From: Achatina immaculata
Lineage: Eukaryota > Mollusca > Gastropoda > Stylommatophora > Achatinidae
Reading direction: 5' to 3'
DNA length: 64,000 nt
NCBI GenBank assembly: GCA_009760885.1
Contig: CM019702.1
Span: 48,378,925 to 48,442,924 of the forward strand
Positions 25,101-40,300 of the stretch are shown piece by piece. The position numbers and the translations under genes were made by a program. The notes beneath the pieces were generated by a model, which saw only the letters and a list, made by a program, of their open reading frames with translations, did not search any database and was not told the origin of the DNA. Every line of letters starts with the position of its first letter. Position 1 is the stretch's first letter.

Positions 25101-28100
25101 ATAGCTTGTTTTGGTATTCTCTGATTGTTTCTTCTCATCACATGGCCCTACATAAGTCCATCCTATTTTTCTGATCACCAATAAGACAGGTTGTTGTTTG
25201 CTCATCTATCTCTGTGTTCTTAAATTCATTCCATTTTGTACCAAGTATTTTCCTTAGGCATTTGTTTTCAAAAGGGTCTAAGTTCTTGTCTATTTCTTTA
25301 GTTGATTTCCAGCTTTTGCATGCATAAATGAGGGTGGATATCACATTTGAATTGAATAATCTTAACTTAGTTTTTGTGCTTATAACTTTTGAATTCCACA
25401 CGTGCTCAAGATTTTTGAAGGACAATGCTGCTTTTGCAATTCTAATTCTAACTTCCTTCCTGGTGTCACCATCCTGGTCTATGTAGCTGCCAAGGTATGA
25501 AAATTGTTTTACTTCATCAACAGCTGTTCCTTCTACATATATTTTTCCTTCTTGATTAATGAGAAGTTTCATTATTTTTGTTTTGTCTTTGTTAATTTCA
25601 AGACCTATTTTGCTAGCCAAGGAAGACAAGGGATCTGTTTTTTCCTGCATTGATTACACATTGTCACTGATAAGAGTTATGTCATCTGCAAAATCAAGAT
25701 CTTCTATTTGGGTCCCATGTACACAATCAATGCCAGTTTTACCTGTACAGTATCTTTTCATTATAAAGTCTATGACAATTCCAAAAAGCAATAGAGATAA
25801 TATACATCCTTGTTTTACGCCTGTTTCAATCTGAAACCATTCGCTCATTCCTTCTTTTGTCTTGACTGCACAAACATATCCGCTATAGAGATCTCTAATG
25901 ATGTTGCAAATATTAGATGGTATTCTATATAGTCTTAAAATTCTTCACAATGAATCTCTCTGTATGCTATCAAATGCTTTTTTTTAAGTCTATGAAGTTC
26001 AGGATTAATGGTTTTTGCTTTTCAATATGTTCTTCAAGTATTATTCTCAGAGTAAAGATCTGGTTGAGACAGCTTCTCCCTTTTCGAAATCCTGCCTGTT
26101 CTTCTCTCATTGCAGTATCACTATATCCAGAATCACTTTACAAAAAACCTTTGACACAACTGATAGTAAGGTTACACCCCTCATGTTACTGCAGTCACTG
26201 AGGTTGCCTTTTTGAGTATTTTAACAATGATTCCTTTTTTCCATTTAGAAGGGACCTTTTCTTCTTTTCAAATTTTATTAAACATTCTCTGTAGTTGGCT
26301 CACGTTGTCACTGTTAATAGCTTTTAACATTTCGACTGTAATTTCATCTTCACCTGCAACTTTGTTGTTAGCCATTAGATTCACTGCTATTTCAATTTCA
26401 TTCAGTGTAACTTCATCTAAGTTGACATTTAGTTGTGGAACTGGTAATTTTTTTAGTATAGTTAGGAGAAATTCAAAATTAGAGCCCAACACATACCAGT
26501 GCACTACAAGTGGGTGGGCACACTGATGTGGATCCCATCCACAAGGTATGTCAAGGGGTATACAAAGAGTTAAGTAAATAAAATAGATGTTCTTTAGAAA
26601 ATTGAATGGATAATGATGTTCTGTTTTTTTGAAAATGAGACACTGAGAGAAAGGCATGCCTGTTTACAAGCTGAAAACCACCACCAGCATTCTATAACAC
26701 GTCTGCAGCCAGTCTATACATGCTCATTTTCATTTAGTTTAAGAATAGAAAGATCTTTCAGAATTTGTAGAAAATGTTTGGAATTCTCTTTTCCTGTTGA
26801 AGCAGAAAGTAAGAATTTTAGATCTAGCTGATGTTGTAGCGTCAGCACACACAAAGAGGTTTTTATTCTGATACAATTTTCAGAGATAGAGATAGTATTG
26901 TGAAATATGCAGATTAGAGGCTAAAGATGATATGTCGCAAAAAGTGACATAAGAAATTTTTTGGGCACATCAAATAAACCTTCAGATTTTGCTGAATCAG
27001 TTATCAGAATTTTCAGTAACCAAATTAAGCATCATCTCAGTTCAGTTGGATAGTTTACACTCTTAAGTGCTTTTAACAAATAAAATACTGCAAAGCAATG
27101 TTCCCTCTAAGCTGTGTGGCAGGTGGCCCCACACATAAAGAGATCATGCCACATTCAAAATTTTATATGCTGAGCAAAAAGTAATAACATTGCTACCTTT
27201 ATTTTTCAATTTCTTTATGTTACTCTGTGCTATGGTAATACCAAATAAAAATATGATAGCATTACATGAGTTTGTTTTAATATCTTTATATTTTAGTACG
27301 AGAACTTTACATTATACTCTTTAATTTGATGTTATGAAGCACATCTGCATGTAAAATATCTTTAAGAAAATTTTTGCACATGGGTTGAAAATTTTGCATA
27401 CACTCTGCAAAACTTTAGAGGGAACATTGCTGTAGACAGATAATCAGCATTCAAAGAACAAAGTCAGGATTTGGTGTGCTGTATATCTATATTGGCAGAT
27501 TTACCTGTTATTGTAAAGCTGATAATTATACTCTTGTTTTTATGTTTCATTTAAAAAAAAAAGATGTTCACGGTCCCTTATGTCAGCCTTCAAGACAAAT
27601 TTTACTTTTATCTTTTGCCTGTAGAACCCCTTAAAAGAAATTTAATTATGTTAAGAATCTCTACAGCTTTGAAATGATGAGTTTTAACCATTTTTTTTTT
27701 TTTTTGTCATCTGTATTCAGATCTTGTGATTTCTTGCCCCAAGCATTTTCCCTATTCCCAGACCGAGATTTTTGTATTATCACAGTACCTCATATGGTAC
27801 CGGAGTTTCCACTCATTCAGAATTTTGTGGTGAGTGTTCTTTTATTTACTTTTCATATTACATTACAGAAGTAAGCTTTATAGTTTCTGTATTCATGATT
27901 TATCTAAACTTTACTAAAATTAGTCAGTCTGTTGTTTTCATCCTATTGGTTTGCTTAATGGCTAGGTTTAGATCAGAATGCACCATTTTTTTAATGACAC
28001 TTTGATACAGTATATAAACAGCATGTAGATGGAATATATGAGAATAAAAATGCTTCTTATTTGAAATTGTTTACAAGTCTGATTGTTATATTTACATACT

Positions 28101-31100
28101 AAAATAATATATTATAAAATTGTAAATACATTGATTCTTTATTCATGTTGAATTGATTGAACTTCAAGTAGTCTGGATAACATGATACTGTGGTTACAAA
28201 AACATGTTTAATCCTCCTCTAGAGAATTTGAAATTATCAGCTTCCTGTTTAAAAGAATCTCTTATAAACTTTATACTCTCTGACATAAATTATAATTCAT
28301 GAACAGTTTATTTACTCAAGTATTCAAATTTCAGAGGGTGACACCAAAATGTCCTAGTATTCTACCACAAGAACTTTATGTGTTTCATCGATCAGGACTT
28401 CTGAAGTAAGTTATTATCATTTTTCATTGAAATCATTAATTCACATGTTTCACCACTGTGGACTATTATCATTTTTTATTAAAATTGTTAACTTGCATGT
28501 TGCATCACTCTGGATTAATCAATTAAATTATTATCCTTTTTCATAGAAAGAGTTGATCTGTATCATTTTTCGTAGAAAGAGTTGATTTAAGTACTATATC
28601 ATTCTGAACTTCTGAACAAACCTATAATTATTTTCTCTGACACAGTAAACTAAAAGTTGACAACTCTTCTCTTTGTCTTCTTCTCTTCCTGACAGTTCAT
28701 TGAGAAATAAGTTGTAAGTAAAATCTTTTCACACAAGGACTGTCAGAAAACCCTTTACTATTTGTTTTAAGTGGGTCTTTATCCTGGAACCCCACAGAAA
28801 CTGTAGATCCACAGACAGGCTTATAATTCACTGATAAAAAAAAAATATGGAGAATATAAGAAGACGCGATAAGAAGAAGAAAATGTGCAGAAAGGTTTTG
28901 AGAAGAAATTGTTCTGGAATTTTGCTGCACTTGAGATATCATATTGTTAATGATGTTTTTAATGTAACTAACGTAGAATGTTAAAATGATGGATTTCATT
29001 CCATTAATAGATAGCTGAGTGGCAGGCCAGTTAAGATGGTAATATAGCCATGTTTAAAAAACATGATCAGGAAATATTGGAAGTCATATGTGCTGCTATA
29101 TAATATCTGCTGGAGAGAAAGAAATAATACTAACATTTTTTGTTTGCCTCAGAATGGGGCATAATCAACTCAATGATTACAGCATTTAAAATATTAATAG
29201 AGCTACATGTACATGTTGGAAGGCACAGCAGACAACAGAACACATCCCCAGTTACTGCACACATTATTGTAAGAAGTAAATAATTCCCCTACATCATTGC
29301 TAGCTCTTATCTTCTAAATATAGGTTGTTGACTGTGCAGTGACCTTCAGTAATACTCCCACTGGTGATCCAGCATATACCCTGAGTTCTTATCCCCTTGC
29401 GAGGGTGTTCACAGTCACCTTTCTGCCACTTTCCATTTACTCAAATAGATCAACCTATAACACAGACATTATCACAGGGCTCTTACATCTTACATCCTTC
29501 CCATGCCATTAAACATCACATAGGGCTCGCATGGTAGTTCGCCAAATCATAGGGTTAGTAAACATTTAATACACAAAACCACACACTAACAGTGTTCACT
29601 ACAGCTGCACGTGCACCAGTACTTAAGGGATGGGTGGTGGAGTAGGGTGAATGATAAATCATTGCAGACAATTACAATATGAAGGTTAATATGGAATAAG
29701 GTAAAGAATCTTATCTTATCTTATATCCTTCCCATGCCGTTAAATGTCACATAGGGGTCGCAAGGTAGTTCGCCAGTTTTTCCTGTTTTCTGCGAGCCTT
29801 TCAACCGCATCAAGGGATTTTATGCCCATTAATTTGGCTTCTCTTAACAATGTCCTCTTTAGAGTTTCCTGTGTTTGCCCTCTTTCTCCTCATCTCCTTT
29901 TCCTCATCACCCATGAGACTGGTTGTTGTTTGCACATGTCTTACCTCTGCGTTGTTCTTGAATTCATTCCACTTGATGCTGAGTATTTTCCTTATGCATT
30001 TGTTTTCAAAAGAGTCTAATTTATTGTCCATTTCTTTAGTTGTTTTCCAGCTTTCATATGCATAAATGAGGGTGGATATTACATTTGAATTGAATAATCT
30101 TTACTTGGTTTTTGTGCTTATAACTTTTGAATGCCCTATGTTCCCAAGATTCTTGAAGATCAATACTGCTTTTGCAATTCGAATTCCAACTTCCTTTCTG
30201 ATATCACTATCCTAGTCTATGTAGCTGCTAAGGTATGCAGATTGACTGACTTCTTTAACAGCTGTCCTTTCTACATGTATTTTTCCATTTTGATTAATGG
30301 GAAGTTTCATTATTTTTGTTTTGTCCTTGTTAATTTCAAGTCCTATTTTGCTAGCCAGTGAAGACAGAATATCTGTTTTTTCTTGCATGGAATTCACATT
30401 GTTACTGATAAGAGTTATGTTGTCAGCAAAATCAAGATCTTCTAGTTTGGTCCCATGTACCTAATCAATACCTGTGTTACCTGTGCAGCATTTTTTCATT
30501 ATGAAGTCTATTGCAATTCCAAAAAGGAAAGGAGATAGTATACATCCTTGTTTCACACCTGTTTCAATCTGAAACCATTCACTCATCCCTTCTTCTGTTT
30601 TGACTGCTCAAACATATCAGTTGTAGAGGTCCTTAATGATGATGACAATTTTAGATGGTATTCCATATAGTCTTAAAATTCTCCGCAATGAGTCTTTGTG
30701 TATGCTATCAAATGCCTTTTTAAAGTCTATTAAGTTCAGCATTTATGGTTTCTGCTTTTCAATATGTTCTTCAAGTATTATTCTCAGAGTAAAGATCTGG
30801 TCGAGACAGCTTCTTCCTTTTCGAAATCCTGCTTGTTCTTCTCTCAATGCAGTATCCACTATATCTTTAAGTCTATTCAAAATGACCTTGCAAAATACTT
30901 TTGATACAACTGATGCTAAGGTTACTTCTCCCCAATTGTTACAGTTACTAAGGTTGCCTTTTTTGGTGTTTTAACAATGATTCCTATTTTTCCATTTAGA
31001 AGGGGCCTTTTCTTCTTTCTAAATTTTATTAAAGTCAAGAATACTCATATACAAATCTCATACACTAGCAATTAGCATGATTGTCAATATTATGCCTCAA

Positions 31101-34100
31101 CAGTTGTCTCAAGTATCATGGCATCATTAATTATATACACAATCACAGTGTCATCAAAAGATTAGATATCATCCAGATCTCATAAATTTCCCAAACATCG
31201 CAATCAACAATGCATGAGAGCCCTATTGGGCTCATCATCTTGAAAGGAGTCACCCACAAGAATTCTGAAACACATCAGCACTCGACAACTTAATGGTATA
31301 ACAGTAGAAGCTAGCGTACGTCCAGTAGATCTATGGATATTTTGTTAACTTCTAACATATTCAGTCTCACTTGATCACACAAGGAACTTATATAGATCTG
31401 GATCAGCTAAAGAATATTACCTATAGTTTGTAGAGTTAGGGGCAACAACAACAGATTAGCAACTGTTTACTTGGTTGGTTGGGTCCATACTATAAATCAA
31501 ATCCTATTCTGCATTCATGACATGTGATTATATTGTGTAATCACCATGTCGTACATTATAGCACTTTTAGGCATTTAGACTAATTCACTGAAACAGCTTT
31601 GGGTTCCATATTCCGTAGTCCATCACAAGAACTACAGAAAGTCATGCAGTTTATCCAAGAGACAATCTGCAGATTTGACAGTTGGAAGAAGTCTTACAAA
31701 ATGTAGTTACTCCAGTTTCTACCTTTTTTTTCAGTGTAAATAACTATTACCGGTGCAATGCAGGTAGATAGAAATAGTAAGTGTTAGCTACTGCTTGAAG
31801 GACCTTTATGAGCAGTGTGGTCATTCTGTTGTTTATTTTCTTCATTAGAAACTTCAAAGTTCGAACAGCTTGCACCAGTGATTATAAAGATGTAGAGACG
31901 CTAGTACAAACTATTGATCTCCATGAAAACCTCCTGGCAGATCTGGCTCAGTTCAACAAAGCAAAGAGAGATCCTGTAAGTGCAAACGTTTTTTGAATGA
32001 GTCTATCTTACAAAGGGGTAAAAATCAGTGGTGTCGTTCAAAATAATTGGTTCTGTTTATTTTTCTTATCAAAATGTGTACACGTTGAACAAAAATATTA
32101 ATTTCTTTTTGTATGATTCATCATTCCCTTACAATGTGTGATGATGGTGGTGGTTACGATTATGTCAGTAATAATAATAACAACTTGGGGTTTGCTTTAT
32201 TCTTGACTTGACTGTCAGCAGCTGTGTGGTGTCCTTGCTGCAATCATGTTTTCACAAATGGCATTGCATCCCATTCTTCAAGGGCAGCATACACTCTCTA
32301 TCTTTGACTTGTTCTGTCACACTTTGACCTGTTCTGTCACATGTAAATGAAACTTCCATGATCTATGGAACAAAGCTGGTTAGTACTATTGAACTCCATG
32401 AGAATGCAAACCTTAGAGAGACCCATTGTTGTCAGTAGAGTATGCCTGAAGTTATTCAAAGAAGTGAAGGTTTCTTTGCAACTCCAACATCCAAAATACC
32501 TGTCTGTGATCTTCAGTGAATCATGCTCATGTCCTCTATACTAATATGTTTTTTGTTGTCATTTTGCTAATGTTGTAAAACATGTTGCAAGTTCGTAAAA
32601 ATTGTAGCTTAATTTCTTTTTCTGTTGCCCTATCAAGCAGCTCAGTGAACTCAGCAGAATTTTTTTCTTCTTCTTACGTACATTGGTGATGATGTGTGGT
32701 ACCTTGGTTTTTTGCGATGCGCCTTTTAGCTGGGTACCTCCGACTTCAGCACCTTTCCTTGCTAAGGCAGGCTGTGGTCTTGCTTGGACTGCTATTCAGA
32801 CAGTGGTGTAGGCTGGCCTGGTCAAAACTTTGTTTTCCAGCCTCTGGTGACTGTATTTAAGCCCCTTCTCTACTTCAGATCCAGCATGCAACACTGACTG
32901 GCCAGACAGCTTTAAGACAGTTCCACAGAGACACTCTGACCTTGGGATGAGGAATCTGATGAGTGCCTCAGCGACATCCATTCCTCGCCATCAGTAATCT
33001 GCTGGCTTTGTTTTGTTTACATCATTCTGATAGCCATTGTTGTAAATACTCATAGGCTTGTCACATCCTGGATTCATTGGTCTCACATCAGATTTTCCTC
33101 ATCCCTGCTGGCAATCTCCATGTCCCCATCAGTCCACCAACCTGATATTACATTTTACAAAAATAACAATTACAATTAGTGTTGATTGCTACAGGTTTCT
33201 AGGCTACAGAAGTAGGTCAGAGTTTTTAAGCAAACAGATCTATGTTCCCTGTCTCACAAAGACTATGTTAAGATAAGTGTATTCTTAACACAGTTGTTCC
33301 CAGGGGAAGCAGAATTTTAACATTTGGTTCAGGGAAACCAGTGTGAACTGTCTTAATGACCGTACTGAACAAAAAAAAATATCAAGTAAAATAAATACCA
33401 CAGCAGAGCTGAAGACAGATAGAGGAGTTTAGTCAGTTTTGTTATAAGCTGAATTTCAGGGTTTTTTTTTTTTTTTAATGAGTTTTAGTATTTTTATAAG
33501 ATGAGTATATTTTTTTTATAAGACGAGTATATTTTTGTATAAATCAAGTATAAGTTTCTAATAAGCTAAGTGTCAGTTTTTTTTTCTTTTTAATAATCTG
33601 AGTATGTTTTTTTTTTTTTTTATAAGCTGAGTGAGATTTGTGAGGTGATTGAGGGAGACTATATTCAGTGCTTTATTTAAGCAGAATCTGAGTACAAAAC
33701 TCCTTTTGAAATTTCTGGTAAATCTTTTGTCCCAGGCTAATAATGCCAGTGTTGATAGATCTTGCACCTCTCTGCAAATCACTCTGCAGAGAAATAGCAA
33801 AGCCTAAATAAAATGAAAAGTAGTACATTTCTAACTCAGCTCAGATTTTTCTTTTTTAAAATAAATTATGGAGTAACTTTCTTCCAGTTTGTTTATACTA
33901 AAAATTCTCATAAAAATATTTTCTGGCAGAACATGAATATTAATTAAGGACTGAAAGAGTTAAGGACTTTAAAAAATGAGGAAACTTAATCATCAAAGAT
34001 ATACAAGACATTGTCATGTCATCTATGTCACAGAACAGAAAAAAGAAAGTGAGAGAGAGAGAGAGAAAGAGAAAGAGAGAAAGAAAGAAAGAAAGAGTGA

Positions 34101-34316
34101 GAGATAAAAGAAAGAAAGAAAGAGAGAGAAAGAAAGAAAGAGTGAGAGAAAGAGAAAGAAAGAGAGAAAAAGAGAAAGAAAGAAAGAGAAGGAGAAAGAG
34201 AGAGAGAGAGAAGGAGAAAGAAAGAAAGAAAAAAAGAAAGAGAGAAAAAGAAAGAAAGAGAGACAGAAAGAGAGAAAAAGAAAGAGAGAAAGAAAGAAAG
34301 AAAGAGTGAGAGAAAG

Positions 34317-34347
<31 letters not shown>

Positions 34348-37300
34348 AAGAAAGAAAGAGGAAGAGAAAGAAAGAAAAAGAGAGAGAAAGAGAAAGAAAG
34401 AAAGAGAGAAAAAAAGAAAGAGAAAGAAAGAAAGAGTGAGTGAGAGAGAAAGAAAAAAAGAGTGAGAGAGAGAGAAAGAAAGAGAGAGAGAAAGAAAGAA
34501 AGAGTGAGAGAGAGAAAGAAGGAAAGAGCGAGAGAGAAAGAAAGAAAGAATATCAAGTAAAATAAATACCAAGGTAGTGGTGAAGGCAGATAGAGGAGAA
34601 AGAAAGAAAGAAATGAAGAAATGAAGAAAGAAAGAAAGAATGTTTCATGTGTATGTGTCAGTTTGCATGTTAAAATCTATTTAAGTCATAAATAAAAGAT
34701 TAAAAAAAGATAAAGAAGTCAAATTACTGTAACAAGGAGTATAAAAGGACAGTGGAAGACATCAGGAAGATTTAGTTGAGAATGATAGTAAGAGAAGAGA
34801 TGGAACGGAGAGAAAATTTGGCATGGCTTGTTCAGGAGAGATGGTCAGAAGATTTTTAATATGTCGTTTGTCTTTTTATGCACAGAATGGAGTTGAGTTA
34901 CAGGCTTTTGTGGCAGAGTGTCAGGATCAAGTGGTTGGAATAGCCATTCTGCGAAGGGAGGAGGTAAGTTGTTGATTATACAGCATTATTATTTTATATT
35001 TGTCTGAATATGGTTATAATTCACTTCCTTCCATGAAACTACTGTATTAGCCTTATTAAAAGGATCTGTTGTAAATGAGATCATTCTTTTGATTGTGTTA
35101 TGTCAGAATATGTCAGGATAGCATCAATAATTACTTGTATGTTTCCTTTTATTTTTGTTAAAATCAATCAATCAATCAATCAAGTGCTGTGCCGCGTGGT
35201 GTATGCAATCATTTCTCTCCACAATTCCCTGTCTTTAGACTTGATTATGAGATCTGTCTGTGACTTTCTTCCACTGACAGCCCATCCAGTAACTTCTCTC
35301 TCTCTGCCTTCCTCTGTCTATTCTTCCCTCAATTTTTACGGTTGCCACAATGTGTTCCAATTTTCCTCTTCTCAGAAAATATCCTACAAATCTCGCTTAT
35401 CTGCCTCTGATCTTTGCTGTAATTTGCCTTTTAACTCCAGTCTCTCTTAAGACTTCTTCATTCATTTTCTTAGCTGTCCATGGTACCTTCAACATCCTTC
35501 TTATGAACCACATTTCCATGGCCTCCATTTATTGCTGTACTTTCTTATTCATGGACCATGCTTCATATCCATAAAACAAAATTGGCTCGATGTAACTTAG
35601 AATCTTGTTTCCATTGATATGGATCTGTTGCACAAGATGTTTCTCATTTTCTGGAATGCTGACTTAGCCTGATCATGTCTGCTTAATATTTCGTTGTGAC
35701 ATTTCCCATCAGCTGTTATAATTGTTCCTAAGTACTTGAGTCTATCAACTTGTTTCAGTTCTATGTTGTTGATGGTAATGCTATATTTTGGTGTTATTCT
35801 TTTCTTTGAGATGACCATCACTTCAGTCTTCTTTTTATTCAGGCATTGATCATTCTTTTTTTGTTAAAAGAAAGTCCTTTATAAATAACATGACTTGTCC
35901 AAAAATTGTTTTGATTATTTGTTTCTTTTTCTTTCTTGGCAGTTTGATAAAAATCAGTTTTAAATGTTGTACAACTTCTCCGAGGGGAGTTCTCTGGTCA
36001 TCCAAGGCTTGTTTTTCCAAAACCACATCTCTGTTGCTTCCAATTCCTGCTGTCTGTTTTTTTTAATTGTCTAAATCTCTTAATGATAGACAGATTCCTG
36101 TCCATTTTGTGTTGTTATCATCATAATATAATTTATACTGGCACCTTTTTTGTCTAAGGAGATGGTTTTCAAGCAGAAGGTATCAGCTGTTGTGAGTTTT
36201 CCCAAGCATCATCTTTCTGAGTATCTCCTCTTATGGCTGACTTGTACCAATGTTGGATTTGCAGTGCTGGCACTATAATTTATATATTTTTAAAAAATGA
36301 AATTGTGAAAAGAATGGGATTCTTCATACATTTTGGGCTAATTTTGTATGTGTGTGTGTGTGTGTGTGTAAATTGTTTATCTGTTCATATATGTTGTTGA
36401 CTGTTGCTTCCATAGCTTGCTTCATTTAGAAGGTATTCATTCAGATTTTTATACCGACTGCTTCAGGACATTGAATATATCCGCTCTCATTACAACATTG
36501 AAGACTTCATCTACTACAACCATCACCGCAGAGAAGATCATGGCCATCTGCACCACCTGGTGCTAAACCCAGTTTTCAGCCACTTAACCAAGCATTTTAT
36601 TAAAGTGAGTATTTCCGTTTAGTTCAACTAACCTTGTTGGGCATTAGCAAGAAGAAGGATGTTTCAGAGAAGGAAATGCATTTGATTAAACTGTGATGGC
36701 CATAATAAAAAAAATGAATGGTATTTTTAAGTTTAGAATTACAGAATGCATATTATAGACATTTGAGAGTTCTGAATTTATTTTCAGAAGTGAGTACAAT
36801 GAATGTTCTATTTAATGAAAACTTAGAAAGTAGGTGAAAGTGTGTGAGATATTTTTGTTTCCCTACTTTTAAAAAATCCCCCTTTCCTTTTATTGTAATT
36901 TTTATAAATTTATCTGCAGCTCAGTTATATTCTTTTATTATTTTTTTTCTTTATTCAGAACTCTCATTTCCTGCTTTTAAGTGATTTACAACAAAGAATT
37001 TCTCTCACAGGACTTGTGAATTTATGATATCAGTCCATCTGTGTCACTGAACATCAATCATAAAAGCAGTTAACTCTCTTGTGGCATCCTTCAGGATAGC
37101 CACATGTTCTCTCTTCTTATGGTCTGTAGCACACAGTTATGGTCTGTTTGGTTTGATGCCCAGGGCAGTGTTGTATTCTGTCCTTCCCAACTTCATCAGT
37201 TCTTTATGTGGTTGTGCCATTTACCCACATGATGTTCTCTTCATCTGTCCTTCAGATATCAGTCACAACACTGTTCCTAGCAGTAGCTTTCAGTCTCAGA

Positions 37301-40300
37301 CTATATAACTAGGCCATTTCCACCAAAAATAATTGTGTTCACAGCTTCCTGCTTGCTTTAAATGAGTAGGTCTCCATTATTTTTGATCTGGGACTAAGAT
37401 GTTTACAGTATTTTTCTTAGGAATGAGGATAATAAAATTATAATCGGGATTAAATTTATGTTTAACTCAAGCCCAATGTTTGCACAGCTGTAAGGTTTGA
37501 TTTTCAACAGAATTAACTGGATTTAATAGAATACAACCATAGAGTGTTAGATTGTAAATGAATTCTGTAGAGATATGTCATTTTAGGTTCCAGACCAATG
37601 TAGTAAGTTAAAGATGTCTGCAAGTCAAAGCATTGCCTTTTTTCCGCTTTTAATTCATGTTCTGCTCTCAAGAAAGTCTGAAGGATAGACAAAATCTTCT
37701 ATCATAAACACAGTTATAACACCTAACCACAAAGTTTATTTATCACAATAATACAAAGAGATGCAAAGAAAGCCAACAGACAGCAGCACTACTAGTGATT
37801 GGAAGTTGTTCAACCTGCAGTGGCATGTCCTGAAGAACTATATCTTCTAGATAAGCACCACAACTCCAAGGAAAGTGGCAGTTTAAAATGTCATTTGAAG
37901 TGTTTTTCTCACAGACCAATAGTTTGGTGTATGATCAAGTGATTTTCAGTGTAATGTAAACTATAAATCCACCCTTAAATACAAAATATATACAATGTTC
38001 CCAGGAAATTCTGAGGCTGGGTCACAAGACATGTCTGTACTATCCTCTCTACCCACCTTATACTTCCAGGGAGGTAAGTGTGGATTTCTGTAAAGGACAG
38101 ATTTGTAATTGTGTTTGTGATGCCTGTATGCAGTCAGTAGTGAATGGATTTGTCTGTTAAATGTATGATTCTATATAAATAAACTAATGGATGTTAGCAT
38201 CATTCACAGCTGTCATATTCACATGCAATTAGAACGTTCCTTTTGGTGGAATCTTCTCAAACATGTAAACATTGTTTGTAATAGTCGCTGTGTTTTGTTT
38301 TATCATTTTTTTCTATTCTTGCTTATGATCTGTCTCTTTTTTGCATAGAAAGTTTTTTTTGCCAGTTTGTCCCATCAAGAGCAAACAGGATATTACTTGA
38401 AAAAATATGTCCTTTGCACTGGAAAGTCTATGATTAATGTAACCAGAGCTGGGTTTGGACTTCTTGGTAGAGGGGACAGAACTACAAGATGTGCCCTGGA
38501 GTCTGGAATCCTATCTTGCGTGTGCAGTAAGAAGTGTGTGACAGGTCCAGGTGATATAGTTTGCTCACACTTGGCAGCGCCAATGAGTAATCTGAAGATG
38601 GTGGTTTGTTCTTGGTTTTGAACGCTTTAGGTCAAAAAAAGAAGGTTTCAGTTATCAAGGGACAGCTGAGAAGAAGATGATCAGCTTGTGCATTCTCACC
38701 CACAAGACTTTGTCTTCCAGTGAACTCCCTGTGGCCGTAGCTGGTGTTGGGCTATTGGTAGAGGGGATGTGACTCTTGTCTATCTTGTTCTCCAGTTTTT
38801 TCTTTCTGAAAAGGGTTATTTTCTATTTTCAGTGTGCAGTATTTTAAGTTTTTTGTCATGCTATATTTCTTGATTTGGATTTTTTCTTTCTGTTTTTGCA
38901 TGGTTTAACTCTTTCCGTGCCTGAGGTAGAAACACGGAGTGTAGTTGCTTACCAGAGTAAAAACGTGGGTCTTGATAGGGTTGGGGGTATAGTTGTAAAA
39001 TGGAATGGAAAACAGTATTTACATGTTCTTCCGTATACTATTATGTTTCAAAGTATAGCTAAATGAATGAAAATTTCATAAATGCAGAGTTTTTTAGGAA
39101 AAAAGAAGTAATGTGATGTTTTTAGACACTGATTGTGGCCAGCTTACCATTGGCAATGTCTAGATCTGCACTACTTACCACTACTTACCATCTGAGATGT
39201 GTAGATCTACTTGTCGATCTTGTATTGTGATTCTGTGTTGCATTCTCACTGAATGAATGTCTGAACTAACCTCCTAACTACTCCTAACTACTTCTCCAGT
39301 CATCTAAATATGTCTAGATCTACTTATAAAACATTCAAGAGCAGCGGGGTGGCCATAGGCTATGTCCATACCCCTATCTACATTGTCAAAAATTGAAAAA
39401 TTTCCATGCTTCTCATCCTTTTTTCTTGCTCAGCATCGCTCGTAACTAGGCACTCTTTCGCCATTTTGAAAATGTCACTGGAATCGCGGACGAAATATGT
39501 ACAATCTAAATGTTACACCGCTTGTTTTATTGAAACAAACAATGATCACTATAATGACCATTGGTAAGCAACAGGAAACCGGAAGCGTCATTATAACGAC
39601 CAAAGGCACGGAAAGAGTTAAGGTGTCATGGTGATGTAGTGGTTAGTGCATGTCTCTTCTGATCAGAAGGTCCCTGGATCAGTTTCACGCTTGCAGGGAA
39701 TTTTGTTCAGACTGACTGGCATCCCGGGGTCAATCCAGCCTCAGAAAATAGGCACCTGGGATTTTTCCTATGAAAGCAGACAGTGAGTGCAGGTGCAGGC
39801 ATCCCTACCCCAAAAGCTGTAGTGGCCTAAAAATGTGAAGGCACTAACACTTCACACCCCTATGGCATGCAAATACCAACAGACATAGATTGTTTTTTTT
39901 TTGCATAACTTTTATTTTGTTGTGATATTTGTTATGCTTGGAAGTGATATTTGTAGTTCCTGACATCTGTTATTGTTTTCATCAGTCATCAATGCAGAGA
40001 ACAAAGGCAAAGAAAATAACAGTTTAAAAGAAAATAACACATCTGGACAGCAGTAGATAAAATAATCTGACCATCTTTACTATGACCAGATATGGTTCAC
40101 TCAATCAAGCTGGGATGGGGTGGTTAAAGTTAAATTTTAACACAAAATTTTGATTAGAGAGCTAGGTGTTATTACTTACAAATGTACTTACCAACTTGTA
40201 CTTACCAACTGTTTTCTTCAAAACAGCATTTCCGCTGAGATAAATAAAAAATTCTAAGTATTTCCAAACATACGGCGATCAAAGATGAGAATATGGGAAA

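Noticed and set aside
33940..34572. Long Ser/Phe/Leu and Arg/Lys/Glu open frames
   Set aside because: They are produced by the purine tract on both strands.
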